Source of the DNA: an uncultured Pelagibacteraceae bacterium
GTDB taxonomy: Bacteria > Pseudomonadota > Alphaproteobacteria > Pelagibacterales > Pelagibacteraceae
Direction: 5' to 3'
DNA: 64,000 bases
Assembly: GCA_902562205.1 (NCBI GenBank)
Contig: CACESO010000002.1
Coordinates: 62,001-126,000 of the forward strand
The notes below the pieces were generated by a model, which searched no databases, had not been told where the DNA came from, and saw only the letters and a program-made list of their open reading frames with translations. The translations under genes were made by a program, and so were the position numbers. Positions 51,553-60,565 of the stretch are shown in pieces. The stretch's first letter is position 1; every line of letters begins with the position of its first letter.

Positions 51553-52677
51553 TTATCTTTGATTTATAGGGACAACTTTACGATAGCTGCTTCCTTTATA
51601 GCTAGCAAGTGGTCTTATTAATTTATTTGCAGCATGTTGTTCAAGAATATGTGCAGACCATCCAGTTATCCTAGAAATTACAAAGATTGGTGTAAAGAAA
51701 TCAGTATCAAATCCCATTAAATGATAAGTCGGTCCAGTAGGATAATCTACATTAGGATGAATATTTTTTCTTTCAATCATCACTTTTTCAACAATGTCGT
51801 AAATTTTTTCAAACTTTTTATCTTTTTTTACTTTTGCAACTTTAGAAAAATACTCTCTCATAGTAGGAACTCTAGAGTCCCCACTTTTATAAACCCTATG
51901 ACCAAAGCCCATTACAACAGCTTTTTGATCTAAAGCATTATTTATCCAATTTAATGCATTTTCTGGCTTTTTAATTTTATTCATCATATGCATTACTTCC
52001 TCATTGGCACCACCGTGTAACGGTCCTTTTAAACTCGCAATAGCACCAGTAATTGCACCATGAATATCTGACAAGCTACTAGTGATTGTTCTTGCAGTAA
52101 ATGTAGAAACATTAAAACTATGTTCAGCATATAATATTAAAGATACATCAAATGCTTTTACAATTTCTTTTTCTGGAACTTTACCAAAACACATATAAAA
52201 AAAATTTTCAGAAAAAGACAAATTAGTCTTTGGTTTTATAATTTTTTTTCCTTTTCTAACTCTATAGAAGGCTGCTAAAGCAACAGGTGTTTTTGCAAAA
52301 ATTCTCATTACCTTTCTTAAGTTTGCTTCTCGAGAATTATCTTTTGTCTCTTTATCTTCTAGCCCCATTATACTTACTGCTGTTCTAGCCACATCCATAG
52401 GATGTGATTTTTTAGGAAAATTCTTAATACTTTCTAATAATGTTTTTGATAAGTTTCGCTCTTTTCTCTCAACTTTTTCAAAATTTTTTAACTGTTTTTC
52501 AGAGGGCAACTCTCCATTTAGAATAAGATATGCGACTTCTTCAAACTTACATTTTGCACAAAGATCTTGTGCAGCATATCCTCTGTAAGTCAGAGAATTT
52601 ATTTCCGGCATTACTTTTGAAACTTCAGTTTCATCAACCACAATCCCAAGTAAACCTTTTTTAATATCTTCAGTCAT
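51553..52677 (-). CDS. prpC: 2-Methylcitrate synthase
   Basis: Condenses propionyl-CoA with oxaloacetate; 374 residues. Citrate-synthase-fold motifs: GPLHGGANEEVM (active-site His), FGHRVYKSGDSR (second His), and GFDTDFFTPIFVISRITGWSA with the catalytic Asp. The short length and N-terminus GLLGIVVDETEVSKV fit the methylcitrate branch, as does linkage to prpB and prpD. The start overlaps the prpB stop (TAATG). It is last of the prpD-prpB-prpC operon. Confidence 0.93.
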   Translation of the reverse strand: MTEDIKKGLLGIVVDETEVSKVMPEINSLTYRGYAAQDLCAKCKFEEVAYLILNGELPSEKQLKNFEKVERKERNLSKTLLESIKNFPKKSHPMDVARTAVSIMGLEDKETKDNSREANLRKVMRIFAKTPVALAAFYRVRKGKKIIKPKTNLSFSENFFYMCFGKVPEKEIVKAFDVSLILYAEHSFNVSTFTARTITSSLSDIHGAITGAIASLKGPLHGGANEEVMHMMNKIKKPENALNWINNALDQKAVVMGFGHRVYKSGDSRVPTMREYFSKVAKVKKDKKFEKIYDIVEKVMIERKNIHPNVDYPTGPTYHLMGFDTDFFTPIFVISRITGWSAHILEQHAANKLIRPLASYKGSSYRKVVPINQR

Positions 52678-53573
52678 TAATCATGTCCATCTGTGCTAAA
52701 ATTATATATTTTTTTATCGAGAGCATTATATTTTTCATAATCTACCAAGTCATACAATCTACTTCTAGTTTGCATTTTATCAATAAGGTTTTTTTGATGT
52801 CCTTCTTCAAAAATTTTCTTCAAACCTTCTTCCACACTTTTCATTGCCAATCTTTGAGTTGTTACGGGATAAATAACGATATTATAACCCAAATTTTCCA
52901 ATTCTTTATAATCTAAAAGATCTGATTTTCCAAATTCTGTCATGTTTGCAAGTAAATAAGAACTTAGACTTTTCCTCACTTTTTCAAATTCAGCTTTATC
53001 TTTTAAAGCTTCAGGAAAAACTATTTCAGCCCCTGCGTCGATATATGCTTTACATCTATCAATCATCTTATCTATTCCCTCTACACTTTTTGCGTCTGAT
53101 CTGGCAATTATCTTAAAATTTTTATCTTTCCTTGCTTTGACACACTCTTCAATTTTTTTTACCATTTTTTTAACAGAAATAAGTTCTTTGTTATCAAGAT
53201 GACCACACCTTTTTCTCTCAACCTGATCTTCTATATGTACTGCTGTAACACCAAATTTTTCGAAAGTTTTAATAGTTTTTTTGCAAGACTTAAAACCCGT
53301 ATCAATATCAACAATTGTAGGTAGGTTTGTAACTCTTGCTATTTGTTTTGATCTATTACTTACATCTTCAAGTGTAGTAAGGCCTATATCTGGGTAACCA
53401 AGGTCATTAGACATAACACCACCCGAAACATAAACAGCATCATAGCCAATTTCTTCAATTACTTTAGCAGTTAATGGATTATATGCACCAGGAACTCTTA
53501 AAATTTTTCCACTTTTTAATTTATCAACAAAATCTTTTCTTTTTTCTTTTATTTTTTTTTTAATAAAGTGCAT
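52677..53573 (-). CDS. prpB: Methylisocitrate lyase
   Basis: Splits 2-methylisocitrate into pyruvate and succinate; 298 residues, normal. The active-site Cys is in the signature KRCGH (ERKRCGHLDN), the metal-binding DIDTGF precedes it, and RSDAKSVEGIDKMI follows. It is the middle gene of the propionate operon, overlapping its partners at both ends. The 2-methylcitrate cycle lets the cell use propionyl-CoA from odd-chain acids, branched amino acids or dimethylsulfoniopropionate-related compounds. Confidence 0.94.
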   Translation of the reverse strand: MHFIKKKIKEKRKDFVDKLKSGKILRVPGAYNPLTAKVIEEIGYDAVYVSGGVMSNDLGYPDIGLTTLEDVSNRSKQIARVTNLPTIVDIDTGFKSCKKTIKTFEKFGVTAVHIEDQVERKRCGHLDNKELISVKKMVKKIEECVKARKDKNFKIIARSDAKSVEGIDKMIDRCKAYIDAGAEIVFPEALKDKAEFEKVRKSLSSYLLANMTEFGKSDLLDYKELENLGYNIVIYPVTTQRLAMKSVEEGLKKIFEEGHQKNLIDKMQTRSRLYDLVDYEKYNALDKKIYNFSTDGHD

Positions 53574-55075
53574 TAAAAAATACCAATTTTTTTATTTTTT
53601 TTTATATTTCTACTATTAATTTCAATATTTAATTTGTGTAACTGATTTGACTTTAACTTTCTTAAGTTTTGAATATCTCTAAGAAATCTATCCGACTCCT
53701 TTTTGGGTATAATATCTTTTGTAAGTGTTAAAAATTTTTTAATATAATTAGTTCTTTTAAATGGCCTTAAGCCATAAGGATGAGCATCTGCTACACCTTG
53801 TTCTTCAACAATTTTTTTATTATTTTTTAATGTGACTATAACTTTAGCCCCAAAAGCTTTGTTTTTCGGGTTTGGATCATGATAACGTTTTGTCCATTTT
53901 TTATCCTCATGAGTTTTAATTGATCTCCATATCTTAATGGTACTTTTTTTTCTTGCTCTTGATTTGCTATATGATTTCACGTGGTGCCAGTCAGCGTCCT
54001 CTAAAGCAACAGCGAATATATACATTATTGAGTGATCCAAAGTTTCTCTACTTGCATTGGGATCCATCTTTTGTGGATCGTTTGCTCCTGTTCCAATTAC
54101 ATAATGAGTATGATGACTTGTATATATATCTATTTTTTTAATTTCATTTAAATTGTCGATTTTTTTATTTAATTTTTTTGCAAGGTCTATAAGCGCTTGT
54201 GCTTGATATTCTGCTGAATATTCTTTTGTGTAAGTTTCAAGAATAGCTTTTTTTTCCTGATTTTTTTTCGGAAGAGGAACTTTATATAATGCTTTTTTTC
54301 CATCGAGTATTCTTGCAATCACACTATCTTCACCTTCATAAATCGGACTTGGTGCTCCTTCACCTCTCATTGCTCTATCGACAGCTTCTATACCGAGTTT
54401 TCCAGCATGCGCGGGAGCAAAAGCTTTCCAACTGGAAATTTCTCCTTTTCTAGATTGTCTTGTAGAAACAGTAACGTGTAATGCTTGTTGAACAGCTTGA
54501 TAAATGGTTTCAGTTTTTAAATTAAGCATTGTTCCTAAACCTGCTGCAACACTTGGTCCTAAATGAGCTATATGATCTACTTTATGTTTATGAAGACAAA
54601 TACCTTTTACAAGGTTTACTTGCACCTCATAAGCAGTAATTATTCCTTTAATAAGGTTTAAACCAGAAACTTTCTTTTGTTGCGCAACAGCCATTAATGC
54701 AGGAATATTATCTCCCGGATGACTATAGTCTGCTGCTAAAAAGGTATCGTGAAAATCTAATTCTCTTACAGCAGTTCCATTGGACCAAGCAGCCCATTCA
54801 CAATCAAATTTCTTTTTTGAATTAATTCCAAATAAAGTAGCACCATTGGATCTTGGATGTTTCATTGCCATTTCTCTTGAGGTAATTACAGCTTTTCTAT
54901 TTAATGAAGCGATAGCTACAGATGCGTTATCAATCATCCTATTTATCACCATATCAACTGAATCTTTATTTAGTTTAGCACTGTCACTTGCAATTTCTGC
55001 AATTTTCCAGGCAAGTTGATTTTTTTTACTTAATTTATCTTTTGATGCGAAAACTTTTACTTTATGTATTTTCAA
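53573..55075 (-). CDS. prpD: 2-Methylcitrate dehydratase
   Basis: Dehydrates 2-methylcitrate towards 2-methylisocitrate; 500 residues, MmgE/PrpD family. WSNGTAVRELDFHDTFLA, SHPGDNIPALMAVAQ and GPSVAAGLGTMLNL are the family landmarks; the C-terminal part ends HPYGLRPFKRTNYIKKF. It is cofactor-free, unlike the iron-sulfur enzyme AcnD, and no acnD or prpF gene is near. The overlap TAATG ties it to prpB. The upstream gap to gph is 34 bases, so gph may be read first from a shared promoter. Confidence 0.93.
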   Translation of the reverse strand: MKIHKVKVFASKDKLSKKNQLAWKIAEIASDSAKLNKDSVDMVINRMIDNASVAIASLNRKAVITSREMAMKHPRSNGATLFGINSKKKFDCEWAAWSNGTAVRELDFHDTFLAADYSHPGDNIPALMAVAQQKKVSGLNLIKGIITAYEVQVNLVKGICLHKHKVDHIAHLGPSVAAGLGTMLNLKTETIYQAVQQALHVTVSTRQSRKGEISSWKAFAPAHAGKLGIEAVDRAMRGEGAPSPIYEGEDSVIARILDGKKALYKVPLPKKNQEKKAILETYTKEYSAEYQAQALIDLAKKLNKKIDNLNEIKKIDIYTSHHTHYVIGTGANDPQKMDPNASRETLDHSIMYIFAVALEDADWHHVKSYSKSRARKKSTIKIWRSIKTHEDKKWTKRYHDPNPKNKAFGAKVIVTLKNNKKIVEEQGVADAHPYGLRPFKRTNYIKKFLTLTKDIIPKKESDRFLRDIQNLRKLKSNQLHKLNIEINSRNIKKNKKIGIF

Positions 55076-55109
55076 TTTATTCCTTTTTGAATTTAGTACT
55101 TCATTTATG

Positions 55110-55799
55110 TTAAGTATTCAAATATTTTGAAACTATTTTCTCAATACCCTGAAAGTTTGTTATCAAGTGATCATGAGGTATTTCATTTACTTTTTTATCA
55201 GTATATCCGTCCTCGAGCAATATAAATGGTAAGTTTGCAGAATTAGCTGCAGCTGAGTCTGTTTCACTATCACCAATCATTAAAGATTTTTTTATATCTC
55301 CTTGAAGAATTTCAATCACAGAAGTTAAATGTCTAGGATCAGGTTTGCAATAATCAAAAGTATTGCTACCAGCAACATATTCAAAATAATCGAAAATTTT
55401 TATTTTTTTTAACAAATCAATTGCTAAATGTTCTTGTTTGTTAGTGCAAACTGCTAGTGAAATATCATTTTGTTTTGACCACTCCAAAAATTCTAAAACA
55501 CCATCTATAATCTTACTTTCATTAACAATATTCTTTCCATAATAATCTATAAAATCCTTAACCATTTCATCTTTAATTTTTTTATCTGAAATTTTTCCAA
55601 ACTCTTTTTTGGCTGTTCCCCAAATAGATCTTCCAATCAAAGCACCAGCACCTTTACCAACAAGGTTTCTAATTTCTTCTGTTGTCTTTGTTTCGTACCC
55701 AAATTTTTTCATTACATAATTGTGAGCATTCATTAGATCTGGAGCTGTATCCACTATGGTTCCATCTAAATCTACCAAAACTGTGAATTTTTGACTCAT
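55110..55799 (-). CDS. gph: HAD-family phosphatase, phosphoglycolate phosphatase-like
   Basis: A 229-residue haloacid-dehalogenase phosphatase. The nucleophile motif VDLDGTIVDTAPDL, motif II VCTNKQ, Lys-bearing YCKPDPRHL and motif IV MIGDSETDSAAA are complete, with a helical cap domain between the first two. The form is that of Gph, which clears 2-phosphoglycolate, but HAD substrates are hard to predict. It is divergent from the GlmU-like gene across 70 bases and lies 34 bases before prpD. Confidence 0.82.
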   Translation of the reverse strand: MSQKFTVLVDLDGTIVDTAPDLMNAHNYVMKKFGYETKTTEEIRNLVGKGAGALIGRSIWGTAKKEFGKISDKKIKDEMVKDFIDYYGKNIVNESKIIDGVLEFLEWSKQNDISLAVCTNKQEHLAIDLLKKIKIFDYFEYVAGSNTFDYCKPDPRHLTSVIEILQGDIKKSLMIGDSETDSAAANSANLPFILLEDGYTDKKVNEIPHDHLITNFQGIEKIVSKYLNT

Positions 55800-55870
55800 T
55801 TTTAAAAAGTATTATTAAGAAATATTTTGTGAATTCTTTATCATAAATACTTATCTATAAGAAAAAATCA

Positions 55871-56482
55871 ATGAAACAAACTGATATTCAAAATAAATTT
55901 AGAAAAAAATTTTTAAATCAGGGTGTAAAAATGACTGCGCCTGAGACTGTTTTTTTTTCAAATGATACTAAAATTGGAAAAAATGTAACAATCGAACCAT
56001 ATGTTGTTTTTGGATCAAAGGTAAAAATCAAAAACAATGTAAAGATATTAGCATTTTCACACCTTGAAGGTGTAAGTGTTGATAATAATGTTTCAATTGG
56101 TCCATACGCACGTTTAAGACCAGGAACTGTCTTGGAAGAAGGTTCAAAAGTCGGAAACTTTGTTGAAATTAAAAAATCTCGATTAAAAAAAAATTCAAAA
56201 GCAAATCATCTTACTTATATTGGAGATGCAACAGTAGGTAAAAAATCTAATATTGGTGCAGGTACAATCACTTGTAATTATGATGGAGTTAAAAAAAGCA
56301 AAACAATAATTGAGGATGGTGCTTTTATAGGATCAAACACATCATTAGTTGCCCCTGTTAAAATTGGAAAAAAAGCGATTGTTGGCGCTAGTTCTGTAAT
56401 AACTCAAAATGTAAAAAGTGGTTCTTTAGCGTTAACAAGAGCAAAACAAACTGAAGTAAAAAACTATAAAAGAAAAAAATAA
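55871..56482 (+). CDS. Stand-alone acetyltransferase half of GlmU
   Basis: A 203-residue left-handed beta-helix protein equal to the C-terminal domain of Glm[42 protein letters not shown] and [12 protein letters not shown] are the hallmarks of its glucosamine-1-phosphate acetyltransferase site, including the catalytic His in NHLTY. The N-terminal uridylyltransferase domain of ordinary GlmU (about 450 residues in all) is missing, with no remnant in the 70 bases upstream. GlmS begins 3 bases downstream, so the pathway pairing remains. A separate uridylyltransferase must be encoded elsewhere. Confidence 0.88.
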   Translation: MKQTDIQNKFRKKFLNQGVKMTAPETVFFSNDTKIGKNVTIEPYVVFGSKVKIKNNVKILAFSHLEGVSVDNNVSIGPYARLRPGTVLEEGSKVGNFVEIKKSRLKKNSKANHLTYIGDATVGKKSNIGAGTITCNYDGVKKSKTIIEDGAFIGSNTSLVAPVKIGKKAIVGASSVITQNVKSGSLALTRAKQTEVKNYKRKK

Positions 56483-56485
56483 ATT

Positions 56486-58306
56486 ATGTGTGGAATTATT
56501 GGAATAACAAGTAACAAATTAGTTTCGTCTCCAATTATTAATTCATTAAAAAAATTGGAATACAGAGGTTACGACTCTGCAGGAATAGCAACGATTGACT
56601 CTGGCTTCATTAAAGAAGTAAAATGTGAGGGTAGAGTTGAAAGTTTAGAGAAAGCCGTTTCAAAATCAAAGTTAACAGGAAATGTTGGTATTGGACATGT
56701 ACGATGGGCAACCCACGGTATTCCAAACACAATTAACGCTCATCCACATTCATCAGAAAATGTATCTGTAGTTCATAATGGAATAATTGAAAATTCAACA
56801 TTGCTAAAAAAGTTTTTAATAAATAAAGGACATAAGTTTAAGTCCCAAACAGATACTGAAGTTATTGTTCACCTTATTACTGAATATTTAAAAAAAGATA
56901 ATCTCAAAGATGCAATTATTAAAGTTTTAAAAAAACTTCATGGAAGTTTTGCTTTAGGTATAATTTTTAAAGACAATCCTAATTTAATAATTGGCGCTAG
57001 AAGGGGCTCACCTTTAGCTGTTGGTTATGGTCCTGGTGAAAATTATTTAGGATCAGATTCTTATGCTTTAAAATCTATGACAAATAAAATTTCATATCTT
57101 AACGATGGAGAGTTTTGTATAATTAAAAAAGATAACGTTGAGTTTTTTAATCAGAGCGGAAAAAAAATAAATAAAAAAGTATTACATTTATCATCAAATG
57201 AACAAAATTATGAAAAGGGTGACTACAAACATTTTATGGCTAAAGAAATTGACGAACAGCCAAATACTATCAAAAATTGTGTTAATGAATATATAGACAA
57301 AATCAATAATGATATAAATATTTTTAATTTTCCATTTAAAGAAAAAGAAATAAACTCTATAACACTGATAGGATGTGGCACAGCCTATCACTCTTGTCTT
57401 ATTGCAAAATATTGGTTTGAACAATTAACATCATTCGATGTTAGTATCGATATTGCTTCAGAGTTTCGTTATAGAAAAAATAAATTTAAGAAAGATTGTC
57501 TTTATATTTTTGTTTCTCAGTCAGGTGAAACTGCTGATACTTATGCAGCTTTAGATCTTTGTAACAAAAATAAAATGAAAACATGCTCAGTTGTAAATGT
57601 TATTGAAAGCTCAATAGCAAGAGATTCCAAATTTGTTTTACCTATTCATTGTGGTCCAGAAATCGGTGTTGCATCTACTAAAGCTTTCTTAGGACAAATG
57701 CTTGTTTTATATATACTTTGCTTAAAATTGGCTCAAAAAAGGAAAGATATAAGTAAAAAAGATTATTTAAAGAAGATCAAAAATTTATTTAATCTCGCAA
57801 AATTAGTTAAACATTCCTTAGAAACTGAAAACAAAATTCAATCAATATGCAGTTCATTTGTTGATGCAAAAGGTTCAATGTTTTTAGGTAGAGGATATTC
57901 ATTTCCAATAGCATTAGAAGGAGCTTTAAAATTGAAAGAATTAGCTTATGTACATGCAGAGGGTTATCCCGCAGGTGAAATGAAACATGGACCATTAGCT
58001 CTTATAGAAGATGGAATGCCAGTAGTAGTGATTGCCCCAAGGGACCAACACTATAAAAAAACTATTTCAAACATGCAAGAAGTCATAGCGCGAGGTGCGA
58101 AAGTTTTGCTTATTACAAATAAAAGCAAAAATGAAGTTTATTCTGAAAATATCTGGGAGACTATTGAAGTTGAAAATACTGAAGATGATTTGTTTCCATT
58201 TTTAGTAACAATTCCATTGCAAAAGCTTGCGTATTATTCTGCACTTAAAAAAGGTTATGACATTGATAAACCAAGAAATTTAGCTAAATCAGTAACAGTA
58301 GAATAA
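56486..58306 (+). CDS. glmS: Glucosamine-6-phosphate synthase
   Basis: Makes glucosamine-6-phosphate from fructose-6-phosphate and glutamine; 606 residues, normal. The N-terminal glutaminase has Cys at position 2 (MCGIIGI), VRWATHG and HNGIIEN; two SIS sugar-isomerase domains follow with SQSGETADT and VASTKAF, ending in the usual DKPRNLAKSVTVE. It is coupled to the GlmU-type acetyltransferase (3-base gap), so both steps of amino-sugar synthesis for cell wall and lipopolysaccharide are made together. No glmS riboswitch-like structure is seen. Confidence 0.96.
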   Translation: MCGIIGITSNKLVSSPIINSLKKLEYRGYDSAGIATIDSGFIKEVKCEGRVESLEKAVSKSKLTGNVGIGHVRWATHGIPNTINAHPHSSENVSVVHNGIIENSTLLKKFLINKGHKFKSQTDTEVIVHLITEYLKKDNLKDAIIKVLKKLHGSFALGIIFKDNPNLIIGARRGSPLAVGYGPGENYLGSDSYALKSMTNKISYLNDGEFCIIKKDNVEFFNQSGKKINKKVLHLSSNEQNYEKGDYKHFMAKEIDEQPNTIKNCVNEYIDKINNDINIFNFPFKEKEINSITLIGCGTAYHSCLIAKYWFEQLTSFDVSIDIASEFRYRKNKFKKDCLYIFVSQSGETADTYAALDLCNKNKMKTCSVVNVIESSIARDSKFVLPIHCGPEIGVASTKAFLGQMLVLYILCLKLAQKRKDISKKDYLKKIKNLFNLAKLVKHSLETENKIQSICSSFVDAKGSMFLGRGYSFPIALEGALKLKELAYVHAEGYPAGEMKHGPLALIEDGMPVVVIAPRDQHYKKTISNMQEVIARGAKVLLITNKSKNEVYSENIWETIEVENTEDDLFPFLVTIPLQKLAYYSALKKGYDIDKPRNLAKSVTVE

Positions 58307-58365
58307 TTAAAATAACTATTCTCTTTTGTCATAATTTCGTTATATATTCATCTTAAGGTTGAACT

Positions 58366-59745
58366 ATGAAAAATTGGAAACCAAACAGTTGGAGAAAATA
58401 TCCTGTCAAACATGTTCCTTCTTATGAAAGTGAAAAGGAACTTAATCAGGTATTAAATAAGATTAAATCTTTTCCTCCACTAGTATTCGCTGGCGAGACA
58501 AGACATCTTAAAGATCAACTTTCACAAGTTGTTGATGGAAAAGCTTTTCTTTTACAGGGAGGAGACTGCGCGGAAAGTTTTGCTGAGTTTAATCCTGACA
58601 ATATAAGAGATACATTTAAAGTTATTCTTCAAATGTCATTGGTTCTTACATACTCAGCTTCGCTTCCAATTATAAAACTTGGAAGGATAGCTGGACAGTT
58701 TGCAAAACCCAGAAGTGCACCAACTGAAAAACAAGGTGATAAAGAATTACCAAGTTACTTAGGTGACAACGTAAACGGAATAGATTTTACTGAAAAAGCT
58801 AGAAGACATGACCCAAAAAGATTATTTAAGGCATACTCTCAGTCTGCTTCAACATTAAATCTTTTAAGAGCATTTTCAAATGGAGGTTTTGCCGATTTAA
58901 AAAACGTACACTTGTGGAATTTAGGTTACATTAAAAAAAGTCCTCAAGCTAAAAAATTTAAAGAGGTTGAAGATAAAATTGCAGATGCACTAGCATTTAT
59001 GGATGCTTGTGGAATAAATTCAGATTTCAATAGAAGATTAAAAACAGTAAATTTCTGGACATCTCATGAGGCTTTACACTTACCATTTGAAGAAAGTATG
59101 GCTAGAGTTGACTCAACTACAGGGGAATACCATGCAACGTCAGCACACTTTGTCTGGATTGGTGATAGAACAAGACAATTAGATGGAGGACATGTTGAAT
59201 TTTGTAAAGGTATTGAAAACCCAATTGGTATAAAATGTGGACCGACATCTAAACCAGAAGAGATTGCAAAAATTTGTGAAGTAATTAACCCAAAAAATGA
59301 TAAAGGTAAAATTACTTTAATATCTAGGTTTGGTCACGATCAAGTTGAAAAATTCTTACCTAAGTTGATAAGAAGAATTAAAAAAGAAGGTTTAAATGTA
59401 ATTTGGTCATGTGATCCAATGCATGGAAATACAATCAAATCAACAACAGGTTTTAAAACAAGACCGTTTAATAAAGTATTAAATGAAGTTAAGAATGTTT
59501 TTGCAGTACATCAAAGTGAAAGCTCTTATGCTGGTGGGTTGCATATTGAAATGACTGGTCAGAATGTGACAGAATGTACAGGTGGTGCAAAAAATATATC
59601 TGAACAAGATTTATCAAGTAGATACCACACTCATTGTGACCCTAGATTGAATGCAGATCAAGCTTTAGAATTGGCTTTCTTAATCTCAGATGAGATCAAA
59701 AAGAATTCCAACTATGCAAGAAATGCAATTAAAGCGGCATCTTAG
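58366..59745 (+). CDS. 3-Deoxy-7-phosphoheptulonate synthase, class II
   Basis: First step of aromatic amino-acid synthesis; 459 residues of the plant-like (type II) DAHP synthase family. LQGGDCAESFAEF, GRIAGQFAKPRS, WIGDRTRQLDGGHVEFCKGI and the closing GGLHIEMTGQNVTECTGG are diagnostic. It stands alone, 59 bases after glmS, with no visible attenuator or leader peptide. Feedback regulation by aromatic amino acids cannot be judged from the sequence. Confidence 0.95.
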   Translation: MKNWKPNSWRKYPVKHVPSYESEKELNQVLNKIKSFPPLVFAGETRHLKDQLSQVVDGKAFLLQGGDCAESFAEFNPDNIRDTFKVILQMSLVLTYSASLPIIKLGRIAGQFAKPRSAPTEKQGDKELPSYLGDNVNGIDFTEKARRHDPKRLFKAYSQSASTLNLLRAFSNGGFADLKNVHLWNLGYIKKSPQAKKFKEVEDKIADALAFMDACGINSDFNRRLKTVNFWTSHEALHLPFEESMARVDSTTGEYHATSAHFVWIGDRTRQLDGGHVEFCKGIENPIGIKCGPTSKPEEIAKICEVINPKNDKGKITLISRFGHDQVEKFLPKLIRRIKKEGLNVIWSCDPMHGNTIKSTTGFKTRPFNKVLNEVKNVFAVHQSESSYAGGLHIEMTGQNVTECTGGAKNISEQDLSSRYHTHCDPRLNADQALELAFLISDEIKKNSNYARNAIKAAS

Positions 59746-59782
59746 ACATTTAAAAATTTAAATTTTGTCTTATATTTGAATC

Positions 59783-60520
59783 ATGGAACCTTCTAAAAAA
59801 GTAATATTTATTAAAGATTGGATTTTAAATTACGTAAATTCAATGCCAGTAAAGGCTAAATCATTAGTTATTGGTATATCAGGAGGAATTGATTCTTCAG
59901 TTTCAAGTACACTCAGTGCCATGACTGGATTAAGAACAATCGTATTATCGATGCCAATAAAACAAAATGGTTCCCAACACGATTTAAGCTTAAGGCATCA
60001 AGAATGGTTAAAGAAAAATTTTAAAAATGTTGAAGGGCATACAGTTGAACTAGACAGTTTATTTAAAACATTCGAAAGTACGCTAAAAGATTTTACTAGC
60101 GAACATGGTATGGCTAATTCAAGAGCAAGATTAAGAATGTCAACACTTTATCAAGTTGCTGCCGCTAACAATGGTATAGTTGTTGGAACAGGAAATAAAG
60201 TCGAAGACTTTGGAGTTGGTTTTTATACAAAATATGGTGATGGTGGTGTTGATATATCTCCTATAGCTGATTGTAATAAAACTGAAGTTTGGGAACTTGG
60301 AAGAGAACTAAAAATACTTGATGATATTATTAAAGCAGCTCCAACAGATGGTCTTTGGGATGATGGTCGAACTGACGAGGGTCAACTAGGGTTATCATAC
60401 AAAGAAATAGAAGAAGCTATGGATAACGAGAATTCAAAAAATCGAGATAAATATATTCAAATCAGAAAAGCAAATTTGCATAAAATGGAGCCAATTCCAA
60501 TATGCAAGATTCCCAATTAA
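59783..60520 (+). CDS. nadE: NAD+ synthase (ammonia-dependent)
   Basis: Amidates deamido-NAD; 245 residues, the short ammonia-dependent form without a glutaminase domain. The PP-loop GISGGIDSSVSST binds ATP, and RARLRMSTLYQVAA and GTGNKVEDFGVGFYTKYGDGGVD are the deamido-NAD and ATP contacts. The C-terminal TDGLWDDGRTDEGQLGLSY completes the family pattern. A 37-base gap separates it from the DAHP synthase gene and 45 bases from cysS. Confidence 0.94.
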   Translation: MEPSKKVIFIKDWILNYVNSMPVKAKSLVIGISGGIDSSVSSTLSAMTGLRTIVLSMPIKQNGSQHDLSLRHQEWLKKNFKNVEGHTVELDSLFKTFESTLKDFTSEHGMANSRARLRMSTLYQVAAANNGIVVGTGNKVEDFGVGFYTKYGDGGVDISPIADCNKTEVWELGRELKILDDIIKAAPTDGLWDDGRTDEGQLGLSYKEIEEAMDNENSKNRDKYIQIRKANLHKMEPIPICKIPN

Positions 60521-60565
60521 TCAAATAGATTCACAAATCTAAATTAAAGGTATATTCCTAATATA

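Noticed and set aside
56486-58306. Riboswitch or ribozyme before glmS
   Set aside because: Only 3 bases separate it from the preceding gene, so there is no room for a structured leader.
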